Assembly: GCA_045646965.1 (NCBI GenBank)
Contig: JAZRLR010000005.1
Span: 1-54,904 of the forward strand
Length of the DNA: 54,904 nucleotides
Reading direction: 5' to 3'
DNA from: HGM04593 sp045646965
GTDB lineage: Bacteria; Bacteroidota; Bacteroidia; Bacteroidales; Bacteroidaceae
Positions 25,964 to 35,271 of the stretch are shown piece by piece. Below the pieces are notes generated by a model. The model searched no databases, was not told where the DNA came from, and saw only the letters and a program-made list of their open reading frames with translations. How positions within the stretch are numbered: the first letter of the stretch is position 1; every line of letters begins with the position of its first letter. Position numbers and translations under genes: made by a program.

Positions 25964-26431
25964 ATGCGTTTCATAGGTAACATAGAGGCAAAAAGCGACA
26001 GCAAGGGAAGGGTTTTCCTGCCCGCCTGCTTCCGCCGCACACTGCAGGCAGCCGCCTGCAACACGGTGATGCTGCGCAAAGATGTCTTTCAGGATTGCCT
26101 TGTGCTATACCCGCCCGACAGCTGGAACGAGCAGCTCGACCTGCTGCGCAGCCGTCTCGACAAGTGGAACGCAAAACACCAGATGATATTCCGCCAGTTC
26201 GTGGCCGACGTCGAGGAGCTGCACATCGACAGCAACGGACGCATACTACTGCCCAAGCGCTACCTGAAGATGGCGGGAATAGAGCAGGAGGTGCGTTTCA
26301 TAGGAATGGACGACACAATTGAGATTTGGGCAAAAGAGAAACTCGACAAGCCCTTTATGAGCCCCGAAGAGTTTGGCAGCGAACTCGAAAAAATAATGAC
26401 AGCCGAGAAAGGAGACCGAAACAATGAGTGA
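25964..26431 (+). CDS. mraZ: transcriptional regulator MraZ
   Basis: 155 residues with two SpoVT/AbrB-like swapped-hairpin domains, each with the family motif: DSKGRVFLPACFR (first) and DSNGRILLPKRY (second). MraZ forms a ring and represses its own dcw promoter in the species studied; the repeats at 25904-25933 are the likely target. The ATG at 25964 gives the family N-terminus MRFIGNIEAKSD. It overlaps rsmH by 8 nt and leads the dcw operon. Confidence 0.94.
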   Translation: MRFIGNIEAKSDSKGRVFLPACFRRTLQAAACNTVMLRKDVFQDCLVLYPPDSWNEQLDLLRSRLDKWNAKHQMIFRQFVADVEELHIDSNGRILLPKRYLKMAGIEQEVRFIGMDDTIEIWAKEKLDKPFMSPEEFGSELEKIMTAEKGDRNNE

Positions 26432-27341
26432 AGAACTTGTATATCACACCCCCGTAATGCTCAAAGAGAGCGTAGACGGAATGGAAATTAAGAAAAACGA
26501 CATCTGCGTGGATGTGACCTTCGGCGGAGGAGGACACTCGCGCGAGATACTATCGCGTCTGGGTAGCAAAGGACACCTCTACAGCTTCGACCAAGACGAG
26601 GACGCCGAAAAGAATGCCCCCTGCGACAAGCGCTTCACCTTTGTGAGAAGTAATTTCCGTTTCCTCCGCAACTTTCTGCGTTATCACGAGGCCACCGAAA
26701 TTGACACTCTGCTTGCCGACCTCGGAGTGTCGGGACACCACTTCGACGACGAGACACGCGGATTCTCGTTCCGTTTCGACGCCGAGCTCGATATGCGTAT
26801 GAACAAACGCGGCGGTGAAACAGCTGCCGACCTGCTGAACAACGCACCCGAGGAGGAGCTTGCAAAGATATTCAAGCTCTATGGCGAGCTCAACTGCGCA
26901 CGCAAGCTTGCCGCCGCCATAGTGAAGAGAAGAGCCACACAGCCTTTCAGACGGGTAAACGACCTCATAGAGGTAGCCAAGCCCTTCTGCCCGCCACAAC
27001 GCGAGAAGAAAGAGCTCGCCAAGGTGTTTCAGGCACTGCGCATAGAGATTAACCACGAAATGGAAGCCCTCAAAGAGATGCTTGTGCAGGCAGGCGAGGC
27101 GCTCAAGCCCGGCGGCCGACTTGTGGTTATCACATATCACTCACTCGAAGACCGTCTTGTGAAAAACTATATGAAAAGCGGAAACATAGAGGGTGTCATA
27201 GAGAAAGATTTCTTCGGTCGCGTGACATCGCCGTTCGAAATAAAGAAGGTGATAATGCCAAGCGACGAGGAGCAGGAACGCAACCCCCGTTCACGCAGTG
27301 CAAAGCTGCGCATAGCAATCAAGAAGGAGACAGTACAATGA
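26424..27341 (+). CDS. rsmH: 16S rRNA m4C1402 methyltransferase RsmH
   Basis: Methylates N4 of C1402 of 16S rRNA with SAM. 305 residues with the opening YHTPVMLKESVDGM, the SAM-binding GGGGHSREIL (about 34-43), DLGVSGHHFDDETRGFSFR, the inserted helical domain, and the C-terminal TYHSLEDRLVKNYM and RNPRSRSAKLR motifs. Usual second gene of the dcw cluster; it overlaps the neighbours on both sides by a few nucleotides. Confidence 0.96.
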   Translation: MSEELVYHTPVMLKESVDGMEIKKNDICVDVTFGGGGHSREILSRLGSKGHLYSFDQDEDAEKNAPCDKRFTFVRSNFRFLRNFLRYHEATEIDTLLADLGVSGHHFDDETRGFSFRFDAELDMRMNKRGGETAADLLNNAPEEELAKIFKLYGELNCARKLAAAIVKRRATQPFRRVNDLIEVAKPFCPPQREKKELAKVFQALRIEINHEMEALKEMLVQAGEALKPGGRLVVITYHSLEDRLVKNYMKSGNIEGVIEKDFFGRVTSPFEIKKVIMPSDEEQERNPRSRSAKLRIAIKKETVQ

Positions 27342-27682
27342 GCAGCACCGACACAAAAAACAAGAAAAAGAAAAAGCCCGGTTTTATGACCTATATCTTC
27401 GGCGGGCGTTTCTTTGGCAGCGAGTTCTTCCTCGAGAATGTCTGGCTGCTGGGAATGATTGTGATATATGCCTTCATATATGTGAGCAACCGATACGCTT
27501 ACCAGCAGGAGCTGCGCGAGATAGAACACCTGAAGAAAGTGAGACTCGACTTGAGATACGACCTGCTTACCATACAGAGCGAATTCTCGGACAAAAGCCG
27601 ACAATCGCACATTGAACGATTTATACAAGAATATAACAGCGAACTAAAAACCGCCACACAACCTCCCTTTTCCATTGAATGA
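27338..27682 (+). CDS. ftsL: FtsL-like cell division protein
   Basis: 114 residues: a Lys-rich cytoplasmic N-terminus, one membrane helix (about 34-51, VWLLGMIVIYAFIYVSN), then a short coiled-coil segment (about 52-90) with heptad hydrophobics (REIEHLKKVRLDLRYDLLTIQSEF). This is the topology of FtsL, which joins FtsQ in activating FtsWI. The sequence is poorly conserved, so the call rests on topology and position between rsmH and ftsI. It overlaps both neighbours by 4 nt. Confidence 0.82.
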   Translation: MSSTDTKNKKKKKPGFMTYIFGGRFFGSEFFLENVWLLGMIVIYAFIYVSNRYAYQQELREIEHLKKVRLDLRYDLLTIQSEFSDKSRQSHIERFIQEYNSELKTATQPPFSIE

Positions 27683-29910
27683 GTATGTTCGACTTTAAGA
27701 AAGATATAATATTCCGTTTCAGGGTGCTTGTGCTATGCTTCTTTGGCCTCTGGGCCTTTATAATCATAGCAAAGGGCAGCATTGTGATGTTCAAGGAGAG
27801 GGATTTCTGGAACGAGGTGCGCGAGAGAGGCATAAAATATAACCAGAAAATCCCCGCCAAGCGTGGCAATATATTGAGCGACAACGGCGAGATAATGGTG
27901 AGCAGCCTCATCAAATACCGTGTGTACATAGACTTCGACTACACCGACCCCAACAGCAAGTCGATGGAAAAGAAAGTAAAACACAAAAAAGACTCTATAT
28001 GGAATGCCGACGTGAAAGAGCTCTCAAAGGGACTATCGAAGATATTTCCCCGCTGGAGCGCCGGAGAATTTGAGGCACACCTGCGCAATGGCATCACAAT
28101 AAACAAAAACAGAGGCAAGGGACGACGCGAATACCCCCTGTGCCCCATACCCAACTACTACATTACATACACACAATACAAGGAAATAAAAAAACTGCCT
28201 ATACTCTCGTTGAGCCCCGCCTATTCGGGCCTCATCGGCAAGGAGGAGGTAGACCGCAAGAAGATATTTGGCTCACTTGCCAAGAGCACCCTCGGCGACA
28301 TAGTTACAAGCGAGGACAAACGAGGAAAGAAGATAAGCGTGAGCTACGGCATAGAGAACAGATACGACTCTCTGCTGCGCGGCAAGGACGGCAACGGCCG
28401 AAAGGAAAAATCGCATTTGAGAATCGACAACCCCGTCGTGAACGGCGTCGATATACAGACCACGCTCAACGTGGAGATGCAGGATATTTGCGAAAAGGCA
28501 TTGCGTAACCAACTTGTCAAGCACAATGCGATGTCGGGCTGGGCCATACTTATGGAGGCCGAGACGGGCGACATAAAAGCCATAGTAAACCTCACAAAGG
28601 CGGGCGACGGCATATACATAGAAACCAACGAACAGAGCGCATACAGCCAGACACCCAACCACGCGCTGTGCAACCTGATGGAACCCGGCTCCATATTCAA
28701 GACCGTAGCACTTGCCGTGGCACTCGAAGAGGGCAAGATTTCGGCCGACGACTCCGTGCCGCACCACGGCGGCTCACATCGCTTCTATGGCCGCAGCACC
28801 ATAAGCGACAGCCACAAACCGCAGCCCGGCACAACACACTACAGCATCACCGAGGTGCTAAAATACTCTTCGAACATCGGTATGGGAGAAATCATAAACC
28901 GCGGGTTCCGCAACAACCCCAAAGCCTTTACCGACAAGCTCAAGGAGATGGGTATGCGCAACAACTACCGCCTCATTAACGCAGAGGCAACACCTATGTT
29001 TGCCAACCCCTCACAGAAGACGTGGTCATTGAGCGACCTCGTATCGCTCTCTTACGGCTACGCCTCTATGATGACCTCGATAAATATGGTGACATTCTAC
29101 AACGCCATAGCCAACGGCGGAGACCTTATGAAGCCCCGCCTTGTAAAGAGAATCATAAAAGACGGAGAGACTCTGAAGGAGTTCCCCACAGAGACACTCA
29201 AGGAGGAGGTTCTCTCGCGTTCAACCGTGAACGACCTTACAAATATGCTCAAAGAGGTGGTAAATGCCAAAGACGGCACGGGAGGCAACGCAAAGACAAA
29301 GAACTTTGTTTCGGCAGGCAAGACCGGTACCGCCCGCATAGCAAAGAACGGCAGCTACAACTACTACCCCCTGGAGTACCTTTTGAGCTTCTGCGGTTTC
29401 TTCCCCGCCGACAAGCCGCAGTACACCTGCATCGTGCAGATGATAAACGACAAACGCCCCATTTCGGGAGGTATGACCTCGGGCGCCGCCTTCAAGGAGA
29501 TAGCCGAAAAGGTGATGGCCAAGCACGAGCGTATGCCGTTGGCTATGGGAAAAGACACCCTCCACTCCCTGCTGCCCGCAATAAAAAACGGCAATATGAA
29601 CGCCGTGAGCTACCTTCTCGACAAGATGGACATTGAGATAGATAGCGACTACGGCAAGTCGTATGAAGAGGAGCCCGAGTGGGGAACCGTGACGATGAAC
29701 GAGAACAGCGTCGTGTTCGAAGAGTTGAGTACACGCGAAAAAATAATCCCCAACGTGGTGGGTATGGGAGCCAAAGACGCCATATATCTTATGAAACGTG
29801 CAGGCTTGCGCGTGCAGGCCAACGGATATGGCAAAGTGGTATACCAGAGCCTGAAACCCGGGCAAAAGGCACAGAAAGGCGCCTTTGTGACACTTACATT
29901 GAAACATTAA
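27679..29910 (+). CDS. ftsI: division-specific class B penicillin-binding protein (FtsI/PBP3) with PASTA domain
   Basis: Septal peptidoglycan transpeptidase, 743 residues. One N-terminal membrane helix (about 14-36) and the pedestal domain beginning KRGNILSDNGEIM precede the transpeptidase domain. The active-site triad motifs are S338-I-F-K (EPGSIFKTV), SSN (YSSNIGMGE) and K548-T-G-T. A C-terminal PASTA domain (about 690-743, IPNVVGMGAKDAIYLMKRAG) is present, as is common in Bacteroidota FtsI but absent from the enterobacterial protein. It forms a synthase pair with FtsW further down the operon. Confidence 0.94.
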   Translation: MSMFDFKKDIIFRFRVLVLCFFGLWAFIIIAKGSIVMFKERDFWNEVRERGIKYNQKIPAKRGNILSDNGEIMVSSLIKYRVYIDFDYTDPNSKSMEKKVKHKKDSIWNADVKELSKGLSKIFPRWSAGEFEAHLRNGITINKNRGKGRREYPLCPIPNYYITYTQYKEIKKLPILSLSPAYSGLIGKEEVDRKKIFGSLAKSTLGDIVTSEDKRGKKISVSYGIENRYDSLLRGKDGNGRKEKSHLRIDNPVVNGVDIQTTLNVEMQDICEKALRNQLVKHNAMSGWAILMEAETGDIKAIVNLTKAGDGIYIETNEQSAYSQTPNHALCNLMEPGSIFKTVALAVALEEGKISADDSVPHHGGSHRFYGRSTISDSHKPQPGTTHYSITEVLKYSSNIGMGEIINRGFRNNPKAFTDKLKEMGMRNNYRLINAEATPMFANPSQKTWSLSDLVSLSYGYASMMTSINMVTFYNAIANGGDLMKPRLVKRIIKDGETLKEFPTETLKEEVLSRSTVNDLTNMLKEVVNAKDGTGGNAKTKNFVSAGKTGTARIAKNGSYNYYPLEYLLSFCGFFPADKPQYTCIVQMINDKRPISGGMTSGAAFKEIAEKVMAKHERMPLAMGKDTLHSLLPAIKNGNMNAVSYLLDKMDIEIDSDYGKSYEEEPEWGTVTMNENSVVFEELSTREKIIPNVVGMGAKDAIYLMKRAGLRVQANGYGKVVYQSLKPGQKAQKGAFVTLTLKH

Positions 29911-29923
29911 ATCACATATAACT

Positions 29924-31378
29924 ATGAGATTGAGCGAAATCACAAGAGAAATAGGTTACACGCAGATAGTTCTGCCAAAAGAGGAGGCCGAAATAACAGG
30001 CGTGAACATAGACTCGCGACTTGTAAAGAAAGGAGACATATTCATTGCAGTCAAGGGCACACAAACCGACGGACACCAATATATACAGTCGGCTGTGGAG
30101 AGCGGCGCGGCAGCCATAGTGTGCGAGATGATGCCCGAGCACCTGAACCCCGAGACAGCCTACATAAAAGTACCCTGCGCGCAGAGTATCACAGGCACAA
30201 TTGCCACCACGTTCTATGGCAACCCCACACAAAAGCTCAAGCTGGTGGGCGTAACAGGAACTAACGGCAAGACAACCATCGCCACACTGCTCTACGAGCT
30301 TTTTATGGAGATGGGACACAAATGCGGTCTTTTGTCTACCGTGTGTAACTATATAAACGGCACACCCTACCCCTCGACACACACCACACCCGATGCCGTA
30401 AACCTTAACCGTCTGCTCGGGCAAATGGTTGAGGAGGGTTGCGAATATGCCTTTATGGAGGTGAGCTCGCACTCACTTGCACAGGAGCGCGTGGGCGGTC
30501 TCACATTCACAGGTGGTATCTTCACAAACCTCACACGAGACCACATAGACTTCCACGAGACTATGGACAACTACCTCAAGTGCAAGAAGAGCTTCTTTGA
30601 TATGCTTCCGCGCGATGCCTTTGCCATTACAAATATGGACGATAAGAACGGACCTGTTATGGTGCAGAACACCCGCGCCGACATAAAGAAATACTCCACA
30701 CGCACACTCTGCGACTACAGAGCACGTCTTGTGGAGACACATCTCGACGGAATGGTGCTCGAGTTCAATAACACAGAGTTTGTGACACCCCTCACAGGAC
30801 GCTTCAATGTGAGCAACCTGCTTGCCATATACGGCGCAGCAGTGGAGCTGGGCAAAGAGCCCACCGAGGTGTTGCGTGTGCTATCGACACTCAAACCCGT
30901 GTCGGGACGTTTCGAGGCCATACACTCACGCGAGGGCATTTCGGCCATCGTGGATTATGCCCACACCCCCGACGCCATAAAAAATGTGCTTGGCACAGTG
31001 AACGAGGTGCTTCGCGGACGCGGTAACATAATAACCGTTGTGGGAGCAGGTGGAAATCGCGACAAAGGCAAGCGTCCTTTAATGGCACAAGAGGCAGTGA
31101 AGGGCAGCAGCAGGGTTATCATCACATCGGACAATCCCCGCTTCGAGGAGCCGCAGGATATTATAAACGATATGCTCGAGGGGCTTACCGACGAGCAGAA
31201 AAAGAAGGTGCTCTCGATAGCCGACCGCAAAGAGGCCATAAAAACAGCGTGCGCTCTTGCACAGCAGGGCGACGTGGTAGTAGTTGCAGGAAAAGGACAC
31301 GAGAACTACCAGGAGATAAAAGGAGTGAAGCACCACTTCGACGACAAAGAGGTTATAAAGGAGATTTTCAATATATAA
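29924..31378 (+). CDS. murE: UDP-N-acetylmuramoyl-tripeptide synthetase MurE (diaminopimelate-adding)
   Basis: Adds the third stem-peptide residue to UDP-MurNAc-dipeptide in the cytoplasm. 484 residues with the ATP loop GVTGTNGKTTIATLL (about 108-122), MEVSSHSLAQERV and VDYAHTPDAI. The amino-acid specificity motif DNPR (403-406) marks meso-diaminopimelate as the substrate, rather than lysine. It starts 13 nt after ftsI. Confidence 0.96.
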   Translation: MRLSEITREIGYTQIVLPKEEAEITGVNIDSRLVKKGDIFIAVKGTQTDGHQYIQSAVESGAAAIVCEMMPEHLNPETAYIKVPCAQSITGTIATTFYGNPTQKLKLVGVTGTNGKTTIATLLYELFMEMGHKCGLLSTVCNYINGTPYPSTHTTPDAVNLNRLLGQMVEEGCEYAFMEVSSHSLAQERVGGLTFTGGIFTNLTRDHIDFHETMDNYLKCKKSFFDMLPRDAFAITNMDDKNGPVMVQNTRADIKKYSTRTLCDYRARLVETHLDGMVLEFNNTEFVTPLTGRFNVSNLLAIYGAAVELGKEPTEVLRVLSTLKPVSGRFEAIHSREGISAIVDYAHTPDAIKNVLGTVNEVLRGRGNIITVVGAGGNRDKGKRPLMAQEAVKGSSRVIITSDNPRFEEPQDIINDMLEGLTDEQKKKVLSIADRKEAIKTACALAQQGDVVVVAGKGHENYQEIKGVKHHFDDKEVIKEIFNI

Positions 31379-31393
31379 TATAATAAGGTAAAG

Positions 31394-32650
31394 ATGTTAT
31401 ATTACATTTTCAGAATATTGCAGGAGGCAGGCTTCCCCGGCGCACGCCTGTTTGGATACACCTCGTTCAGAGCACTCACCGCAATTGTGCTTGCTCTGCT
31501 CATTTCCACCATTTTCGGAGAGTACTTCATACGTTTCTTCAAGAAAAGACAGATATCGGAGAACCTGCGCGACCTCGACAAGAACAACCTGAAGGTGGGT
31601 GTTCCCACGATGGGCGGCCTCATAATAATTGTCGCCATTTTGGTGCCCTGCCTGCTCATAGGAAGGCTCAACAACATATATATGATTCTGCTGCTTGTCA
31701 CAACCGTGTGGCTGGGAGTCGTGGGATTTGCCGATGACTATATAAAAACCTTCAAGAAGAACAAAGACGGCATACCCGGAAAGGTGAAGGTGGTGTCACA
31801 AGTAGGGCTCGGCCTGCTCATTGGCCTCACACTCTATTTGAGCCCGCAAGCTGTTATGCGCGAGAATATTACAGTGAATGTAAACAACACAATAGAGGTG
31901 CAGCACCGCAGCACACCCGAGAAACTGAATAAAACAACCATACCTTTTGTAAAAGACCACAACCTCGGTTACAACGACATTATGTCGTTCTGCGGCAAGC
32001 ACGCAAATGCGGCAGGATGGATACTCTTTGTAATTGTGACAATATTTATTGTAACAGCCGTATCGAACGGTGCAAACCTGAACGACGGTATGGACGGAAT
32101 GCTTGCAGGCAACGCAGCCGTAATAGGCGTTGCGCTGGCCGTGCTCGCCTATGTGTCGAGCCACGTCAATTGGGCCGAATATCTCAATATTATGTTCTTG
32201 CCCGGCAGCGAGGAGGTGGTGATATTTGTCTTTGCCTTCATAGGTGCGCTCATTGGCTTCCTGTGGTATAACTCGTTTCCTGCACAGGTGTTTATGGGCG
32301 ACACGGGCAGCCTCACCATAGGAGGTATAATAGCTGTGGTGGCCATTCTCATACACAAGGAGATACTGCTTGTGCTTCTGTGTGGAATATTTGTAGTTGA
32401 GAACCTCTCGGTGATGGCGCAGGTGGCCTATTTCAAGAGCGGAAAGAAAAAAGGCATCAGGCAAAGACTCTTCCGCTGCACACCACTGCACCACCACTAC
32501 ACGATAACCGACGACAAGCTCGACAGCGCGTGCAAATATATGTTCAAAGGCCCCAAGAAACCTATGCACGAGGCAAAGGTTACCATACGTTTCTGGATTG
32601 TGACAATTATTATGGCTGCAATCACACTTATGACATTAAAGATTAGATAA
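31394..32650 (+). CDS. mraY: phospho-MurNAc-pentapeptide translocase MraY
   Basis: Transfers phospho-MurNAc-pentapeptide to undecaprenyl phosphate to make lipid I at the inner membrane. 418 residues, ten or so hydrophobic helices. The key motifs are the paired Asp in GFADDYIKTF, the Asn/Asp set in NGANLNDGMDGMLAG (Met replaces the usual Leu), and PLHHHYTI near the C-terminus. An insertion of about 50 residues (about 155-205) between helices, longer than in E. coli, is typical of Bacteroidota. It lies 15 nt after murE. Confidence 0.96.
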   Translation: MLYYIFRILQEAGFPGARLFGYTSFRALTAIVLALLISTIFGEYFIRFFKKRQISENLRDLDKNNLKVGVPTMGGLIIIVAILVPCLLIGRLNNIYMILLLVTTVWLGVVGFADDYIKTFKKNKDGIPGKVKVVSQVGLGLLIGLTLYLSPQAVMRENITVNVNNTIEVQHRSTPEKLNKTTIPFVKDHNLGYNDIMSFCGKHANAAGWILFVIVTIFIVTAVSNGANLNDGMDGMLAGNAAVIGVALAVLAYVSSHVNWAEYLNIMFLPGSEEVVIFVFAFIGALIGFLWYNSFPAQVFMGDTGSLTIGGIIAVVAILIHKEILLVLLCGIFVVENLSVMAQVAYFKSGKKKGIRQRLFRCTPLHHHYTITDDKLDSACKYMFKGPKKPMHEAKVTIRFWIVTIIMAAITLMTLKIR

Positions 32651-32653
32651 AAG

Positions 32654-33985
32654 ATGGAAAAGAGAATTGTGATATTGGGAGCGGGAGAGAGCGGCTGTGG
32701 AGCAGCTGTGCTCGCCACAAAACTCGGGTTCGAGGTGTTTGTTTCGGACTTTGGCGCCATAGCCGACAAGTATAAGGCTATGCTCGACGAGCGCGGCATA
32801 CGCTGGGAAGAGAAACAGCATAGTGAAGATATAATTCTGGGCGCAGCCGAGATTATAAAGAGCCCCGGAATACCCGATGAGGCACCTATAATAGTAAAGA
32901 TAAAGGAGGCCGGAATACCCATAATATCGGAGATTGAGTTTGCAGGACGTTACACAAAAGCCAAGATGATTTGTATCACCGGAAGCAACGGCAAGACCAC
33001 AACGACCTCTCTCATCTATCATATCTTCCGTGAGGCAGGGCTGAATGTAGGTCTTGCAGGAAACATCGGCAACAGCCTTGCCCTGCAAGTGGCCGAGGAC
33101 GACAAGGAGTACTACATTGTGGAGTTGAGCAGCTTTCAGCTCGACAATATGTATGAGTTCCGCGCCAATGTGGCCGTGCTTATGAACATAACACCCGACC
33201 ACCTCGACCGCTACGGACACAAGATGCAGAACTATGTGGATGCCAAGTTCCGCATTCTGCAGAACCAGCAGTCGGACGATGCTTTTGTGTACTGGAACGA
33301 CGATCCCATAATACAGAACGAGCTGCCCAAATACAAGCACGGCAAGCTCTACCCCTTTGCCGAAAGAAACAACGGCAAGATGGCTGCGTATGCCGACGAG
33401 CACAAGCTCATCTTCACAGAGCCCACTCCGTTCAATATGGAGCTCGAGGAGCTGTCGCTCACAGGCAAGCACAACCTCTACAACTCTATGGCAGCAGGAA
33501 TATCGGCCAATGTGGCGGGTATACGCAAGGAGACAATCAGAGAGGCTTTGAGCAGCTTTGCAGGTGTGGAGCACCGCCTCGAGAAGGTGAGAAAGATAGA
33601 CGGCGTGGAGTATATAAACGACTCCAAGGCCACAAATGTGAACAGCTGCTGGTATGCCTTGCAGAGTATGACCACAAAAACCGTGCTCATACTCGGCGGC
33701 AAGGACAAAGGCAACGACTACAGCGAAATTGCCGACCTCGTAAAAGAGAAATGCTGCGGTCTTGTGTTCCTGGGAGCCGATAACAGCAAGCTGCAGGCCT
33801 TCTTTGGCGAGACAGGGCTCCCCATAGCCGACACCCACTCTATGCAGGAGTGTGTAGAGGCGGCACGCAATATGGCAAAGAGCGGCGAAACAGTGCTCTT
33901 GAGCCCCTGCTGCGCAAGCTTCGACCTCTTCAAGAGCTACGAAGACCGCGGCCGTCAGTTCAAAGATATTGTAAACAAACTATAA
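32654..33985 (+). CDS. murD: UDP-N-acetylmuramoylalanine-D-glutamate ligase
   Basis: Adds D-Glu to UDP-MurNAc-L-Ala. 443 residues in three domains. The N-terminal Rossmann domain opens IVILGAGESGCGAAVLA. The central ATPase has CITGSNGKTTTTSL (about 107-120) and ELSSFQLDNM. The ligase C-domain has YINDSKATNVNS and LILGGKDKGNDY, and ends LLSPCCASFDLFKSYEDRGRQF. It begins 3 nt after mraY. Confidence 0.96.
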   Translation: MEKRIVILGAGESGCGAAVLATKLGFEVFVSDFGAIADKYKAMLDERGIRWEEKQHSEDIILGAAEIIKSPGIPDEAPIIVKIKEAGIPIISEIEFAGRYTKAKMICITGSNGKTTTTSLIYHIFREAGLNVGLAGNIGNSLALQVAEDDKEYYIVELSSFQLDNMYEFRANVAVLMNITPDHLDRYGHKMQNYVDAKFRILQNQQSDDAFVYWNDDPIIQNELPKYKHGKLYPFAERNNGKMAAYADEHKLIFTEPTPFNMELEELSLTGKHNLYNSMAAGISANVAGIRKETIREALSSFAGVEHRLEKVRKIDGVEYINDSKATNVNSCWYALQSMTTKTVLILGGKDKGNDYSEIADLVKEKCCGLVFLGADNSKLQAFFGETGLPIADTHSMQECVEAARNMAKSGETVLLSPCCASFDLFKSYEDRGRQFKDIVNKL

Positions 33986-33999
33986 GAGAGACTATATAA

Positions 34000-35253
34000 A
34001 TGGGAAAAGGAATAACCCGAAGAATATTCAAAGGCGACAAGATTGTGTGGATTATTTTTTTCCTCTTGTGCGCCCTGTCGCTCATTGAGGTTTTCAGCGC
34101 AACGAGCCGACAGACATATAAGACACACAACTACTGGCAGCCGATAACAAAGCACGCAGTGTTCTTGCTTTCGGGTGTGGGTGTAGTGTGGTTTATCCAC
34201 AATATGAAGATATCGTGGATAAAGCGTTTCTCATTCTTCACCTATTTAGCGGGCGTTGTGCTGCTCATCTGGGCCCTTTTCTGGGGTGACACGCTGAATA
34301 ACAGCTCGCGATGGGTTACAATTCTAGGAGTGCAGTTCCAGCCGATGGAGATTGCCAAGATGGGTATTGTAATGGTCACATCCTTGATTCTTGCCAAGGC
34401 ACAAAGCACCGAAGGTACCGACCACAATGCAATGAAAAAGATACTTATACTCTGCTCGTTGCCCTGCCTGCTCATCCTGCTCGAGAACCTATCGACCGTG
34501 TTAATCATAGGCTTTACAATCCTCTTTATGATGTTTATAGGGCGCGTCTATTGGAAACATCTGCTCGGGCTCATAGGGAGCGTAGTCCTGCTTGGCGTGA
34601 CACTTTTCTCTCTTATTATGCTCACGCCCGACACAATAAGAGAGAATGCTTCGGGAGCTGAAGAAAAGATACACAGCAAGCTCCTCACCTGGAAGAACCG
34701 TTTCCTCGATGTGTTGGACACCGACAAGCAGATAAAGCCCAAGGACTACAAGATAAGCGGCAACGAGCAACGCACATACGCAAGCATAGCCATTGCATCG
34801 AGCGGCCTGCTGGGCAAGGGCCCGGGGAACTCGGTGCAGCGCGACTTTATACCCCACGCATATTCCGACTTTATATATGCCATAATAATTGAGGAGCTCG
34901 GCCTGCTTGGAGGCATAGGTGTGATAATGCTCTACCTCACATTGCTCTACCGCTGCGGCACCATAGCCGCAAGGTGCGACGACCCTTACGCCGCCTTCCT
35001 CATAATGGGCATAGGTATGATTATCACCATACAGGCCCTGCTGCATATGACAATTTCGGTGGGTTGGTTTGTAACAGGACAGCCCCTGCCGCTTGTGAGC
35101 CAGGGAGGAACGTCGATACTTATAAATTGTATCTACATAGGCATAATCTTGAGCATAAGCAGATATGTGAGAAGATTGAACAAATTAAAGAACAGCACAA
35201 CCAATGCCGTTGCAACAGAAAATGAGAACACAACGGAGCAGGTGGCACAATAA
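34000..35253 (+). CDS. ftsW: septal peptidoglycan glycosyltransferase FtsW
   Basis: SEDS-family polymerase of lipid II, 417 residues with about ten membrane helices. The conserved catalytic-region segment GEQRTYASIAIASSGLLGKGPGNS is NEQRTYASIAIASSGLLGKGPGNS-like here, and SDFIYAIIIEELGLLG precedes the final helices. The C-terminal tail (about 390-417) is Asn/Thr-rich and cytoplasmic. It works with the FtsI encoded five genes upstream and starts 14 nt after murD. A sequence resembling a DnaA box (34192-34200) is within coding sequence and probably accidental. Confidence 0.94.
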   Translation: MGKGITRRIFKGDKIVWIIFFLLCALSLIEVFSATSRQTYKTHNYWQPITKHAVFLLSGVGVVWFIHNMKISWIKRFSFFTYLAGVVLLIWALFWGDTLNNSSRWVTILGVQFQPMEIAKMGIVMVTSLILAKAQSTEGTDHNAMKKILILCSLPCLLILLENLSTVLIIGFTILFMMFIGRVYWKHLLGLIGSVVLLGVTLFSLIMLTPDTIRENASGAEEKIHSKLLTWKNRFLDVLDTDKQIKPKDYKISGNEQRTYASIAIASSGLLGKGPGNSVQRDFIPHAYSDFIYAIIIEELGLLGGIGVIMLYLTLLYRCGTIAARCDDPYAAFLIMGIGMIITIQALLHMTISVGWFVTGQPLPLVSQGGTSILINCIYIGIILSISRYVRRLNKLKNSTTNAVATENENTTEQVAQ

Positions 35254-35271
35254 CTACAAAAACAGAGAATT

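Noticed and set aside
34192..34200. TTATCCACA, a DnaA-box-like sequence
   Set aside because: It is a single copy inside ftsW coding sequence with no clustered boxes or AT-rich unwinding region, so no origin is supported despite dnaN and gyrB in the window.
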